Below are positions 44,153-53,062 of a DNA stretch of 64,000 nucleotides, one piece after another. The position numbers and the translations under genes are program-made. Origin of the DNA: an uncultured Eubacterium sp. (lineage in GTDB: Bacteria > Bacillota > Clostridia > Lachnospirales > Lachnospiraceae); contig NZ_CALGRE010000017.1 of NCBI RefSeq assembly GCF_937958975.1, forward strand, positions 6,041 to 70,040, written 5' to 3'. How positions within the stretch are numbered: position 1 is the first letter of the stretch; every line of letters begins with the position of its first letter. Below the pieces are notes generated by a model, which made no database searches, was not told the origin of the DNA, and saw nothing but the letters and a program-made list of their open reading frames with translations.

Positions 44153-44809
44153 ATGGAAAAAGAAAACAAAGATTTAGATGAAAACCTTGAAAAAGATGCA
44201 GCTTCAAAAGAACCTGAGGATGAAGTAGAAGAAAAAGCGAAAGGCGGAGAGTCAGAAGAAAATTCCGCAGAATCTACAGATTCGGATAGTACGGCAGAAA
44301 ATGTATCTGAGTCAGAAGTTTCTGATAAAGACAAAGCCGATAAGAAAAAAAAGCGTGGTTTTAAAAAGAAAGACAAGAAAGATGAGCAGATAGAAGAATT
44401 AAATGATAAGTATCAGCGACTATTTGCAGAGTTTCAGAATTTTAGAAGCCGTAGCGAAAAAGAGAAAGCAGCAATGTTTGAAACCGGTGCAAAATCTATT
44501 ATAGAAAAAATATTACCTATCGTAGATAATTTTGAGAGAGGGGTAGCTGCACTGAGTGAAGAGGATTTAGAGTCTCCTGTAGGTGAGGGAATGAATCTTA
44601 TCTATAAACAGTTATTGCAGACACTTACAGATATGGGAGTTACAGCAATTGAGGCAGAGGGAAAAGAATTTGACCCGGACCTTCACAATGCAGTGATGCA
44701 TGAGGACAATGAGGAACTCGGAGAAAATGTTGTGTCTCAGGAATTACAGAAGGGCTATAAATATAGAGACACAGTCATCAGACATAGTATGGTAAAGGTT
44801 GCAAACTAA
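44153..44809 (+). CDS. grpE: Nucleotide exchange factor GrpE
   Basis: Releases ADP from DnaK. The 218-residue protein has a long acidic, low-complexity N-terminal tail (residues 1-70, rich in Glu, Asp, Ser), then the dimerising coiled coil (EQIEELNDKYQRLFAEFQNFRSR) and the C-terminal beta domain with FDPDLHNAV and VVSQELQKGYKYRDTVIRHS. The ribosome site is weak (AAAGGATG), consistent with coupling to hrcA 30 bases upstream. Confidence 0.96.
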   Translation: MEKENKDLDENLEKDAASKEPEDEVEEKAKGGESEENSAESTDSDSTAENVSESEVSDKDKADKKKKRGFKKKDKKDEQIEELNDKYQRLFAEFQNFRSRSEKEKAAMFETGAKSIIEKILPIVDNFERGVAALSEEDLESPVGEGMNLIYKQLLQTLTDMGVTAIEAEGKEFDPDLHNAVMHEDNEELGENVVSQELQKGYKYRDTVIRHSMVKVAN

Positions 44810-44865
44810 TAAAAGTTAATAGTTAAAAATATATAGAACAAAGTTATTTTCAGGAGGAAACTAAA

Positions 44866-46722
44866 ATGGGAAAAATTATTGGTATTGATTTAGGAACAAC
44901 AAATTCATGTGTTGCAGTTATGGAAGGTGGAGAACCTACAGTTATTACAAATGCTGACGGAGCCAGAACAACACCATCTGTTGTAGCATTTAAGAAAGAT
45001 GGCGAAAGATTAGTTGGTGAACAGGCAAAGCGTCAGGCTGTGACAAATGCAGAAGGTACAATCTCATCCATTAAAAGACATATGGGTACAGATTACAAAG
45101 TAAATATTAGTGATAAAAACTATACACCACAGGCAATTTCAGCTATGATTCTTCAGAAGTTAAAAGCAGACGCTGAAAGTTATCTTGGCGAAAAGGTAAC
45201 AGAGGCAGTTATCACAGTTCCGGCTTATTTTAATGATGCACAGAGACAGGCGACAAAAGACGCAGGAAAGATTGCAGGTTTGGATGTAAAGAGAATTATC
45301 AACGAGCCTACAGCAGCAGCTTTAGCTTATGGTCTTGATAATGAGGGAGAGCAAAAGATTATGGTATACGATTTAGGTGGTGGTACATTTGATGTATCGG
45401 TTATCGAAATCGGTGATGGAGTCATTGAAGTTCTCGCAACAAACGGTGATAATAAGCTTGGTGGTGATGATTTTGACAAGAAAGTCATGGATTATATGGT
45501 AGCGGACTTTAAGTCTAAGACAGGTATTGACCTTTCTAATGATAAGATGGCTATGGAGAGAATTAAGGCTGAGGCAGAGGATGCAAAGAAAAAACTTTCA
45601 TCAGCTACACAGGTTGAAATTAATATCCCATTCATTACAGCGAATGAGCAGGGACCACAGCATCTGAATATGACACTGACAAAGGCTAAATTTGATGAAT
45701 TGACAAGAGACCTTGTTGAGAGAACAGCCATTCCGGTACAGAATGCATTAAGTGATGCAGGCATTACAGCATCAGAATTGAGCAAAGTATTATTGGTAGG
45801 TGGTTCTACAAGAATCCCGGCAGTTCAGGATAAAGTAAAACAGTTGACAGGTCATGAACCATCGAAGAAGATGAATCCGGACGAGTGTGTTGCTGTTGGC
45901 GCTTCCATTCAGGGTGGTAAGTTAGCAGGAGATGCAGGAGCAGGTGATATCCTTCTTCTTGATGTAACGCCGCTTTCATTATCAATCGAGACAATGGGTG
46001 GTGTTGCCACAAGACTTATCGAGAGAAATACAACAATTCCTACAAAGAAGAGTCAGATATTCTCTACAGCAGCAGACAATCAGACGGCTGTTGATATCAA
46101 TGTAGTACAGGGTGAAAGACAGTTTGCAAGAGATAATAAGTCACTTGGACAGTTCAGATTAGATGGTATTCCACCGGCAAGAAGAGGTGTTCCACAGATT
46201 GAGGTTACATTTGATATTGATGCAAATGGTATTGTTAACGTATCTGCAAAGGATCTTGGAACAGGAAAAGAGCAGCATATCACAATTACAGCAGGCTCAA
46301 ATATGTCAGATGAAGATATTGATAAGGCAGTAAAAGAAGCAGCTGAATTTGAGGCAGCTGACAAGAAACGTAAAGAGGCAATAGACGCTAAGAATGAGGC
46401 AGATGCAATTATCACTCAGACAGAGCAGGCAATGAATGAAGCAGGCGATAAGTTGTCTGATGCGGATAAGCAGGCTGTTCAGGCTGATATTGATGCTTTA
46501 AAAGCTACTGTATCTGCAATAGGTGAAAATGAACCGACAGAAGCACAGGTAGAGGAATTAAAGTCCGGAAAAGAAAAATTAATGAATTCTGCACAGCAGC
46601 TGTTCCAAAAAATGTATGAGCAGGCACAAGGTGCGGCCGGTGCACAGGGTGCAGGTCCTGACATGAATGCAGGAGCAGCTCCAGATGATGATGTAGTAGA
46701 TGGAGATTTTACTGAGGTATAA
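44866..46722 (+). CDS. dnaK: Chaperone DnaK (Hsp70)
   Basis: ATP-driven chaperone of 618 residues. N-terminal IIGIDLGTTNSCVAVMEGG, phosphate loop VYDLGGGTFDVSV, VLLVGGSTRIPAVQ, the interdomain linker with GDILLLDVTPLSLSIE, substrate-binding beta domain, helical lid, and acidic tail ending VDGDFTEV. A strong AGGAGG lies upstream. Normal for a Gram-positive DnaK, which lacks the insertion found in proteobacteria. Confidence 0.99.
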   Translation: MGKIIGIDLGTTNSCVAVMEGGEPTVITNADGARTTPSVVAFKKDGERLVGEQAKRQAVTNAEGTISSIKRHMGTDYKVNISDKNYTPQAISAMILQKLKADAESYLGEKVTEAVITVPAYFNDAQRQATKDAGKIAGLDVKRIINEPTAAALAYGLDNEGEQKIMVYDLGGGTFDVSVIEIGDGVIEVLATNGDNKLGGDDFDKKVMDYMVADFKSKTGIDLSNDKMAMERIKAEAEDAKKKLSSATQVEINIPFITANEQGPQHLNMTLTKAKFDELTRDLVERTAIPVQNALSDAGITASELSKVLLVGGSTRIPAVQDKVKQLTGHEPSKKMNPDECVAVGASIQGGKLAGDAGAGDILLLDVTPLSLSIETMGGVATRLIERNTTIPTKKSQIFSTAADNQTAVDINVVQGERQFARDNKSLGQFRLDGIPPARRGVPQIEVTFDIDANGIVNVSAKDLGTGKEQHITITAGSNMSDEDIDKAVKEAAEFEAADKKRKEAIDAKNEADAIITQTEQAMNEAGDKLSDADKQAVQADIDALKATVSAIGENEPTEAQVEELKSGKEKLMNSAQQLFQKMYEQAQGAAGAQGAGPDMNAGAAPDDDVVDGDFTEV

Positions 46723-46756
46723 AAAAGGAGGGGAGTTCCCCTTGATACGAGAAATT

Positions 46757-46793
46757 GGAAATTCCCGCCCGTAATAAAACGGACGGGATTTCC
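46757..46793 (+). other. Long GC-rich hairpin between dnaK and dnaJ
   Basis: GGAAATTCCCGCCCGT (46757-46772) pairs with ACGGACGGGATTTCC (46779-46793) apart from a bulge and one mismatch. No T tract follows, so full termination is unlikely. It may lower dnaJ expression relative to dnaK or stabilise the upstream mRNA. A GATATAATATA downstream could be a weak internal -10. Confidence 0.6.
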
Positions 46794-46839
46794 CACGATA
46801 TAATATACATTATAGTTAGTTAATGGAAGGTATATTTTT

Positions 46840-47997
46840 ATGGCGGATAAGAGAGATTATTATGAAGTATTAGGTGTAGATAAAAATGCCGATGATGCCA
46901 CAATTAAAAAGGCATACAGAAACCTTGCAAAGAAATATCATCCGGATGCAAATCCGGGAGATGAGGAAGCGGCAGCAAAGTTTAAAGAAGCCTCAGAAGC
47001 CTATGCTGTTTTAAGTGATGCAGAAAAGAGAAGGCAGTATGACCAGTTTGGTCATTCAGCATTTGACGGCGCTGGCGGAGCAGGCGGATTTGATTTTAAT
47101 AATATGGATTTTAGTGACATATTTGGTGGCTTTGGCGATATTTTTGGTGATATTTTTGGCGGCAGCAGAGGACGTTCGAGGAACAGCAATGGACCAATGC
47201 GTGGTGCTGATGTGAGAACAGGAATCAGAATCACTTTTGAGGAGGCAGTTTTTGGCTGTCAGAAGGAAATCACGATTAATTATAAGGAAACCTGTAAGAC
47301 ATGTAATGGAAATGGTGCAAAACCCGGTACTTCTCCGGAAACATGTTCCAAGTGTAATGGACAGGGACAATATGTATCACGTCAACAGACTATGTTTGGT
47401 ATGATGCAGAGTACGCAGGTTTGCCCGGATTGTCATGGAACCGGAAAAATTATCAAAGAAAAATGTCCGGAATGTTATGGCTCGGGATATAAGGAGACGA
47501 GAAAGAAGATTACGATTGATATCCCTGCCGGAATCGATGACATGCAGAGAATCCGTAAAACGGGCGAAGGAGAACCGGGTGTAAATGGCGGACCTAGAGG
47601 GGATCTTTTGGTAGATGTCCGCGTGGCACCAAGCAGTCAGTTTGAACGTGACGGAATGAATCTCTATAGTACAACATATATTTCTTTTGCACAGGCGGCT
47701 CTCGGTGGAGATATTCGTGTGAAGACAATTGACGGAGATGTGAAGTTTAACATTAAGCCGGGTACACAGACAGGAACACGCATTAGACTGAAAGGTAAGG
47801 GCGTGTGTCATGTGCATAATCAAAATTCAAGGGGAGACCAGTATTCTACCCTTGTAGTTAAGGTTCCGAATAAACTAAATGCAGAGCAGAGAGAGTTGAT
47901 TAAGAAATTGGATGCAATTTCGGGAAATACGCTTCATGAGTTTGATGGAGTGAAGCCGGAGACGCATGAGAAAAAGAAGAAAAAGAAGTTCTTTTAA
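46840..47997 (+). CDS. dnaJ: Chaperone DnaJ (Hsp40)
   Basis: Co-chaperone that stimulates DnaK ATPase. The 385-residue protein has a J domain with His-Pro-Asp in YHPDANPGD, a Gly/Phe region (FGGFGDIFGDIFGG) and four zinc-binding repeats CKTCNGNG, CSKCNGQG, CPDCHGTG and CPECYGSG. A C-terminal substrate domain is followed by a lysine-rich tail KKKKKKFF. Last gene of the heat-shock operon. Confidence 0.98.
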   Translation: MADKRDYYEVLGVDKNADDATIKKAYRNLAKKYHPDANPGDEEAAAKFKEASEAYAVLSDAEKRRQYDQFGHSAFDGAGGAGGFDFNNMDFSDIFGGFGDIFGDIFGGSRGRSRNSNGPMRGADVRTGIRITFEEAVFGCQKEITINYKETCKTCNGNGAKPGTSPETCSKCNGQGQYVSRQQTMFGMMQSTQVCPDCHGTGKIIKEKCPECYGSGYKETRKKITIDIPAGIDDMQRIRKTGEGEPGVNGGPRGDLLVDVRVAPSSQFERDGMNLYSTTYISFAQAALGGDIRVKTIDGDVKFNIKPGTQTGTRIRLKGKGVCHVHNQNSRGDQYSTLVVKVPNKLNAEQRELIKKLDAISGNTLHEFDGVKPETHEKKKKKKFF

Positions 47998-48092
47998 TAG
48001 TTAACATTCTTCAAACATCAAAGAATATTTGAAACTTAAAACATTAGAAAATCAGGAAAAACTATAATAAAATTAGAAACCCTAAAATTTCA

Positions 48093-48180
48093 TTGACATA
48101 GAGACAGTTTCGTCGTAATATCTGTCTCAACGCAGATGGGAAGCAATGGAGCTTATGCAACATAGCTTCCCATTTTTGTT
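48093..48180 (+). promoter_or_regulatory. Promoter followed by a short transcript and terminator hairpin
   Basis: TTGACA (48093-48098), 17 bases, TAATAT (48116-48121) form a plausible promoter. A terminator-like hairpin follows at once: ATGGGAAGC (48134-48142) with GCTTCCCAT (48163-48171), then TTTTG. A second possible stem, GAGACAG/CTGTCTC (48101-48107, 48122-48128), overlaps the promoter. It could be a small RNA of about 50 bases, an attenuated leader for 48252, or simply the dnaJ terminator. Confidence 0.4.
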
Positions 48181-48251
48181 TGCCCATAAGTATATATACA
48201 ATTTGTAGCAGACGATATTTTACTGCGAAATGAAAGAAAAGGAGACAAAAC

Positions 48252-49460
48252 ATGAGAGAAGGAATGACGAAGCTATTATCATTTATTATGATAATAGCAC
48301 TGATAGTGACACTTGTTCCGGAAGTGGAGGGAACAGTAAAAGTTGCTGCGGCGGAAGAGGGATTTGACATCGGATTAGTGAATTTTGATGCTACGCTAAG
48401 CGGTGAGGGTATGGAAAAAGAAAATCTGACTAAGATGAAAAAGTATATTAAAGAAGCTTATAGGGAAGGGGATGAGATTTTAGTATTTCCTGAATATGCC
48501 TTAACATCAACGAAAAAAGCGGCAATTGATGTTGACAAAAACAAGTCGGTTACAATTATCAGTGCATTGGCAGAAACGTATGAGATGTATATTTTATTTG
48601 GTTCGATGATTCAGGAAAACGGAAAGTATTACTCTGCTACAGTAATTTGTAGTCCGGATGGAACGGTGGATACTTATGAAAAAACACATTTAACAGATGA
48701 AGAGTATGCAGAAGGATTGAGTGTCGGAGATGAACCGATACCAAAACAATATAGATATACGGAACATATTATATATCAGATTGGTTCAGCATTCATGATT
48801 ATAAGTATGCTCTTTTCATACCTATTTGTGAATAAAAGACTGAATTTTGACTGGATAAAGGATAGAAATACATTGCCGGATAATTTGATAATAAAATATT
48901 ATGTACTAGCAGAAAAGGGATATTATGATAAAAAGTCATTATCCTGTATAGAACAATTATCATATAAAAAAGCAAAAAAGACTTTAGAAAAAGAAATAAA
49001 AAAAGTTTTTCCGGATTGGATTCGAGAGGTGGCAATTAATTTACAGAACGATACAGTACAGTCTTCTATTGAAAATACATATAAAAATTTACCATTTGTT
49101 TTGAAAAGACCGGTTAGAAAATTATTAGTAGATTTTGAAAAGTATCCTGTTGGAATAGAACCATATGATAATTTTTTAAAGGAGCTTGATTTGCAGGATA
49201 TCAAATCATCTATTAAAATGTTTTACTCAATGAATGAGCTTGGAAAAGAGCAGTCAGACAATCAGTTAGAATCTATTATTGATAGAAACAATAAAATGGC
49301 AGGAAGAGCTGAAGAAATGAAAAATAAAGATAAAATTGGTGCTGCTGGAATGTTAACAGCATTACCAATGTTAGTCGGAGTTATAAAAATTATTGTTGAT
49401 ATGATATTGATGATTATTGTTTTCACTTCATCAATATCAAATGTTGTGAATGGAGGCTAA
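48252..49460 (+). CDS. Chimeric ORF: truncated nitrilase-fold domain joined to a TadB/TadC-like (GspF) protein
   Basis: The 402-residue ORF has a signal peptide (1-34) and residues 35-162 matching the first part of a carbon-nitrogen hydrolase: IGLVNFDAT, the catalytic Glu81 in VFPEYAL and Lys144 in YEKTHL. The segment that should carry the catalytic Cys is absent. After GLSVGDEPIP (about 48735-48755) the sequence changes to a membrane helix (IIYQIGSAFMIISMLFSYLFV) and a cytoplasmic helical GspF-like domain (FPDWIREVAINLQ), ending in two membrane stretches near residues 365-395. The latter matches TadB/TadC inner-membrane proteins of Tad/Flp systems, and the next genes are Tad-like. A deletion or assembly join is the simplest explanation. 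AAAAGGAGA precedes the ATG. Confidence 0.7.
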   Translation: MREGMTKLLSFIMIIALIVTLVPEVEGTVKVAAAEEGFDIGLVNFDATLSGEGMEKENLTKMKKYIKEAYREGDEILVFPEYALTSTKKAAIDVDKNKSVTIISALAETYEMYILFGSMIQENGKYYSATVICSPDGTVDTYEKTHLTDEEYAEGLSVGDEPIPKQYRYTEHIIYQIGSAFMIISMLFSYLFVNKRLNFDWIKDRNTLPDNLIIKYYVLAEKGYYDKKSLSCIEQLSYKKAKKTLEKEIKKVFPDWIREVAINLQNDTVQSSIENTYKNLPFVLKRPVRKLLVDFEKYPVGIEPYDNFLKELDLQDIKSSIKMFYSMNELGKEQSDNQLESIIDRNNKMAGRAEEMKNKDKIGAAGMLTALPMLVGVIKIIVDMILMIIVFTSSISNVVNGG

Positions 49461-49463
49461 ATC

Positions 49464-49568
49464 ATGAAGCTTTTATTGTCAGAGGCAGGGCAGTGTGTAA
49501 TTTTTGGAATATTATATATTTTTGTAATCGCAGGTTTTTATGAAATATTGATGGCTGTAACAGGTTAG
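49464..49568 (+). CDS. Tiny membrane protein 1 of the Tad-like locus
   Basis: A 34-residue protein with one hydrophobic helix, beginning MKLLLSEAGQCVIFGI and ending LMAVTG. GGAGG lies seven bases before the ATG, three bases after the TadC-like stop. Its N-terminal L-x-SE-x-G pattern recurs in the next two proteins. Pilin-like by size and position, but no prepilin peptidase site is certain. Confidence 0.6.
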   Translation: MKLLLSEAGQCVIFGILYIFVIAGFYEILMAVTG

Positions 49569-49581
49569 AGGAGGAATGGTA

Positions 49582-49722
49582 ATGGATTTATTTTTATCAG
49601 AGCATGGAGGTGTGATAGTAAGTGGTATTGTTTCAATTGTGTCAATTGTTTTAATATTTATGGTGATAATTGCTGTAAGTAACATGGAAGCATATGGATT
49701 ATCTGAAATTATAGGAGGATAG
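49582..49722 (+). CDS. Tiny membrane protein 2 of the Tad-like locus
   Basis: A 46-residue protein, MDLFLSEHGGVIVSGI..., with a long hydrophobic stretch to about residue 32 and a short polar tail (NMEAYGLSEIIGG). AGAGGAGG is seven bases from the ATG at 49582; another ATG at 49576 is too close. It is similar in its first 15 residues to its neighbours, and resembles a Flp-type pilin or structural subunit. Confidence 0.62.
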   Translation: MDLFLSEHGGVIVSGIVSIVSIVLIFMVIIAVSNMEAYGLSEIIGG

Positions 49723-49723
49723 G

Positions 49724-50128
49724 TTGGAAACGTTATTGAATGAACATGGCGAAGCCTTAATCTATGGAATCATAGGAATTATTATGGTTATTATAATCTG
49801 CTCAGTCTGTGTGGATAAGTGGAACAAAATTACGCCCCAATATAAAACAGATATAAGTAAAAATAGCAGCAAATTTATAAAAGAAAGTACAGGAAAATAT
49901 CCGATTATTGAAGCGGACGAAATTATATATACAGAATATAAAAACGAAAAGTTTAACTGTAGAGATTTTATATCGGCAAAAGATTATGATGGAAAAGATA
50001 TATCAGAAAGAATAAATATTTATGGAAAGGTGGATACATTCAAAAGAGGTGTGTATAAGATTAGATGCGTCGTGACATCTGAAAGACAGTTGGCATGTAC
50101 AAAATATATTAATGTAATCGTGGAGTAA
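49724..50128 (+). CDS. Membrane-anchored Ig-like (DUF5011-like) protein of the Tad-like locus
   Basis: A 134-residue protein starting at TTG, five bases after GGAGG and two bases after the preceding stop. The N terminus TLLNEHGEALIYGI repeats the signature of the two tiny proteins. One membrane helix follows and then an extracytoplasmic domain, ISAKDYDGKDISERINIYG with GVYKIRCVVTSE, the DUF5011-type Ig-like fold common in Gram-positive surface proteins. Probably a pilus or surface-complex subunit; no known family assigns it fully. Confidence 0.6.
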   Translation: METLLNEHGEALIYGIIGIIMVIIICSVCVDKWNKITPQYKTDISKNSSKFIKESTGKYPIIEADEIIYTEYKNEKFNCRDFISAKDYDGKDISERINIYGKVDTFKRGVYKIRCVVTSERQLACTKYINVIVE

Positions 50129-50132
50129 ATAT

Positions 50133-50477
50133 ATGAAAATAGCTATTGAAATGTTTTCTATGGTAATAGCAATTACGATATCGTGTATTCTTTTTTCTTC
50201 TATAATTAGCAGCAATAATCAATCTTCTGATGCCAGAAATTTTTATAATGTAGTAGTTAATAGAATAGAAGATAGTAATTGTAATTATCAGATTATTGAA
50301 CAATGTATCAGTGAAGCAAAAGACAAAGGATATGACTTATCGGTAGAAGATTTGACAATTTATACAGAGCAACCAAGCCGGTTAGTAAAAATGCAATATA
50401 AAGTTATTTTGCCAATATTTAAAATGTTTGGTGATAAATTTGAAAAACAGGCGGTGATTGAGGGATATGCAAGATAA
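50133..50477 (+). CDS. TadE-like pseudopilin
   Basis: A 114-residue protein with an N-terminal hydrophobic helix (IEMFSMVIAITISCILFSSI) followed by a polar helical/strand region. That layout is typical of TadE/TadG-type minor pseudopilins. Tail region KVILPIFKMFGDKFEKQAVIEGYAR. It overlaps the start of the next gene. Assignment rests on architecture and context, not a diagnostic motif. Confidence 0.5.
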   Translation: MKIAIEMFSMVIAITISCILFSSIISSNNQSSDARNFYNVVVNRIEDSNCNYQIIEQCISEAKDKGYDLSVEDLTIYTEQPSRLVKMQYKVILPIFKMFGDKFEKQAVIEGYAR

Positions 50478-53061
50478 TATAGGGAGAGATATAAGTTATA
50501 AACAGTTTTCATTTTTTTTGGTAGGTATAATATTTTTCATATTGTTACTTGGACAATGTAACGTGTATGGATATTCAGGAACCGGGAGTAAAAATAATCC
50601 ATATGTGATAAATACGGAGAGTGAGTTAAAAAAAGTTTTGTCAGAGAAGGGAAAGAGTTCATGGGTATATATTGCTGTAAATCAAACAATTTCCCTGACA
50701 AATACGATAAAAGTCCCTAATGGAAAGTTTAGAATTTATGCAAAGAATGCAGATAGAACAATAAAGCGTTCCTCCGATTTAAATGCAACGATTAATGATA
50801 AAGAAAATCCAAAATACTGTATGAGACTTAATGGAAATGCACAGGTAGTATTTGGATATCCGGAGACTAAATATATACTCAAATTAGGTGGTATGAGTTC
50901 TGTATTTACTGAAAAAAGAGAGTGCTCAGGGTGGCTTTATATTAGTGAGAAAGCATCGGTGGTGCTTGACAAAAACAGTCATATGTTGAATATGAAAAAT
51001 AACAAAAAAGGTGGAAGCGGTTCTCCGGTTTTCTGTAGAGGAAAACTCATTGTAAGAGGTGAGATAAGTAATTCGGAGGGAATTGACGGAGGGGCAATTA
51101 AAGTGCAACAGGGAATATTGGTTGTCCATGATGGAGCAGAAATACATGATTGCAAATCATCTACAGAGGGAGGAGCCATTTATGGGTATGAGTTAGCGGA
51201 TGTTACGATAAATGGTGGGAAAATTTATAATTGTACTGCTGCCGAGGAAGGTGGTGCAGTGTTTGTAAGTGATGAGTCGGTATGTAAAATATATGGTGGA
51301 ACGTTAAATAATAATAATTCGGGTGGCACCGGAGGTGCGGTATTTACAGGTTATGGAGCGACCTTATATGTTGGTAAAGAATCAGGAGTGGGACCGGAAA
51401 TTCTGAATAATACATCCAGTGCAAGTGGTGGAGGTATAAGATGTAATGGAGGTATCGGTGATAATTCGGGAGGAAAAGCTTATTTTTATGGGGGAAAGGT
51501 AAGTGACAATCATTCAGAAAAGAATGGCGGAGGAATCTGCTGTGGTAAATCGAGTTTACAAAATAATTCAATTATCTATTTGAAGAATATGGATATTTCC
51601 AATAATACAAGCAGGTTAAGTGGTGCAGGCTTATGGCTTCCGTCAGAGGCAATAGGTTCCAATAATACAAGAGTTATTATTGAGTCATGTTTGTTTCGAG
51701 GGAATGTATCGAAAAGAAGTGGCGGTGGACTGCTTTTAAAATGTAAGGCATCTGTAATAGATTCAAAGTTTGATAAGAATATGGCAGAGCAAAATGGGGG
51801 AGCTATATGTATTGATAGAGAGGCAATATTGTTAATGAAAAATAGTATTGCATTTGAAAATGTTAGTAATATCCATGGAAGAGGTATCTATGTAGAGGGG
51901 AAACTGGAATTTTCAGAGGAAACATATATAAGCGATGAGAATGAGGTATACCTCACAAAAGATACATATATTGAGATTGTTGGAAAACTGTTAAAAAAGT
52001 CAGGGTATATTGCAAATATTGAACCGGAAATAAAAGCAAATGGAACGCGTTTGATAAAGGCAGGATATGTGGGAACAAGCGCTACGGAAGAATTATATTA
52101 TAAAGGGAGACCTGAGGATGAGTATAAAGATAAAAAAACAATAAAAAAGTATAAATGTCTAGGGTTAAAACAAACCCAATGTATAAGACCCAGTGAGCAG
52201 GTTAATAACTATGAGGATTATTGGATTATTATAAGTGAAAAATATCAAATAAAATATGATAAAAATACTGAGGAAGTTGTTCAAAATATGCCTGAAACAC
52301 AAGTCAAATTCTGGTCAGAAAGTATATACATTAGTAGTAATGTAATCAAAAGAAATGGTACAGTTATCGATGATACCGCTCATTGGAATTTTGCCAGTGA
52401 AGGGAATGGAAGTCAAATAAAGCCTGGGGCAATATATAATTATAATGGGACAAGAGTATTATATGCCAGGTGGAAGGAACCTGAGATAACAAGAATAGAT
52501 ATCAATGCAACAGATAGATTTTTTCTGGTAGGACAAAAAATAACTTTGAATAAGAAAGAATTGCTAAAGAGGGTAACGGTTGAGGATGACTTACATACTG
52601 GAAAAATTTATGATGTATCGATTATTCAGATAAAGGATGAAAAAGAGAATATTATTAGAGAAGATAATGATATTAATACAGAACAATATATGAATACAGA
52701 ATGTGTGAAAAAATATGTATTAGTTTTAAAAGCATGTAATAAATCGGGTACAGTATCATCCTTTGTAAATTTAAATGTATATATTGTAAAAAATAATATA
52801 GAAACAAATCACGTCAGGTTTATATCTTATGAATATATCAATACGTTGGTGAGCAGTTCAAAGTGGTATGTATTAATAGGAAGTGATAGTGAAAATAATT
52901 TAAATCAGATACTTTGTTCCAGTTTAAAAAGAAAATCAGGAGAAGGTTTATATAAAATTAGTTTATCCAAAAATAAAGTAGAAAATTTAAAAAATACTGT
53001 TCGGGACAATGGATATATCATAAGTAAAGAGATGAATATAAAATTGTCAGAAGGTTGGTGA
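50467..53061 (+). CDS. Large secreted beta-helix protein of the Tad-like locus
   Basis: An 864-residue protein with an N-terminal signal/anchor (FFLVGIIFFILLLGQCNVYG). Residues 120-480 hold Gly-rich right-handed beta-helix repeats in which GGAI/GGAV/GGGI steps recur about every 22-30 residues (GGAIYGYELADVTINGGKIY and similar). A strand-rich InlB-like repeat follows (YKIKYDKN-type, ending VLYARWKEP at about 665-675). Ig-like and unassigned C-terminal domains close the protein. No LPxTG or second membrane anchor is seen. Translation may start at TTG 50458 or ATG 50467; both overlap the TadE-like gene. Likely the surface-exposed effector or adhesin of the locus. Confidence 0.68.
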   Translation: MQDNIGRDISYKQFSFFLVGIIFFILLLGQCNVYGYSGTGSKNNPYVINTESELKKVLSEKGKSSWVYIAVNQTISLTNTIKVPNGKFRIYAKNADRTIKRSSDLNATINDKENPKYCMRLNGNAQVVFGYPETKYILKLGGMSSVFTEKRECSGWLYISEKASVVLDKNSHMLNMKNNKKGGSGSPVFCRGKLIVRGEISNSEGIDGGAIKVQQGILVVHDGAEIHDCKSSTEGGAIYGYELADVTINGGKIYNCTAAEEGGAVFVSDESVCKIYGGTLNNNNSGGTGGAVFTGYGATLYVGKESGVGPEILNNTSSASGGGIRCNGGIGDNSGGKAYFYGGKVSDNHSEKNGGGICCGKSSLQNNSIIYLKNMDISNNTSRLSGAGLWLPSEAIGSNNTRVIIESCLFRGNVSKRSGGGLLLKCKASVIDSKFDKNMAEQNGGAICIDREAILLMKNSIAFENVSNIHGRGIYVEGKLEFSEETYISDENEVYLTKDTYIEIVGKLLKKSGYIANIEPEIKANGTRLIKAGYVGTSATEELYYKGRPEDEYKDKKTIKKYKCLGLKQTQCIRPSEQVNNYEDYWIIISEKYQIKYDKNTEEVVQNMPETQVKFWSESIYISSNVIKRNGTVIDDTAHWNFASEGNGSQIKPGAIYNYNGTRVLYARWKEPEITRIDINATDRFFLVGQKITLNKKELLKRVTVEDDLHTGKIYDVSIIQIKDEKENIIREDNDINTEQYMNTECVKKYVLVLKACNKSGTVSSFVNLNVYIVKNNIETNHVRFISYEYINTLVSSSKWYVLIGSDSENNLNQILCSSLKRKSGEGLYKISLSKNKVENLKNTVRDNGYIISKEMNIKLSEGW

Positions 53062-53062
53062 T

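Noticed and set aside
45492..47370. Long antisense frames opposite dnaK and dnaJ
   Set aside because: They mirror the codon bias of the real genes, lack ribosome sites and encode low-complexity Ser/Phe-rich sequence.
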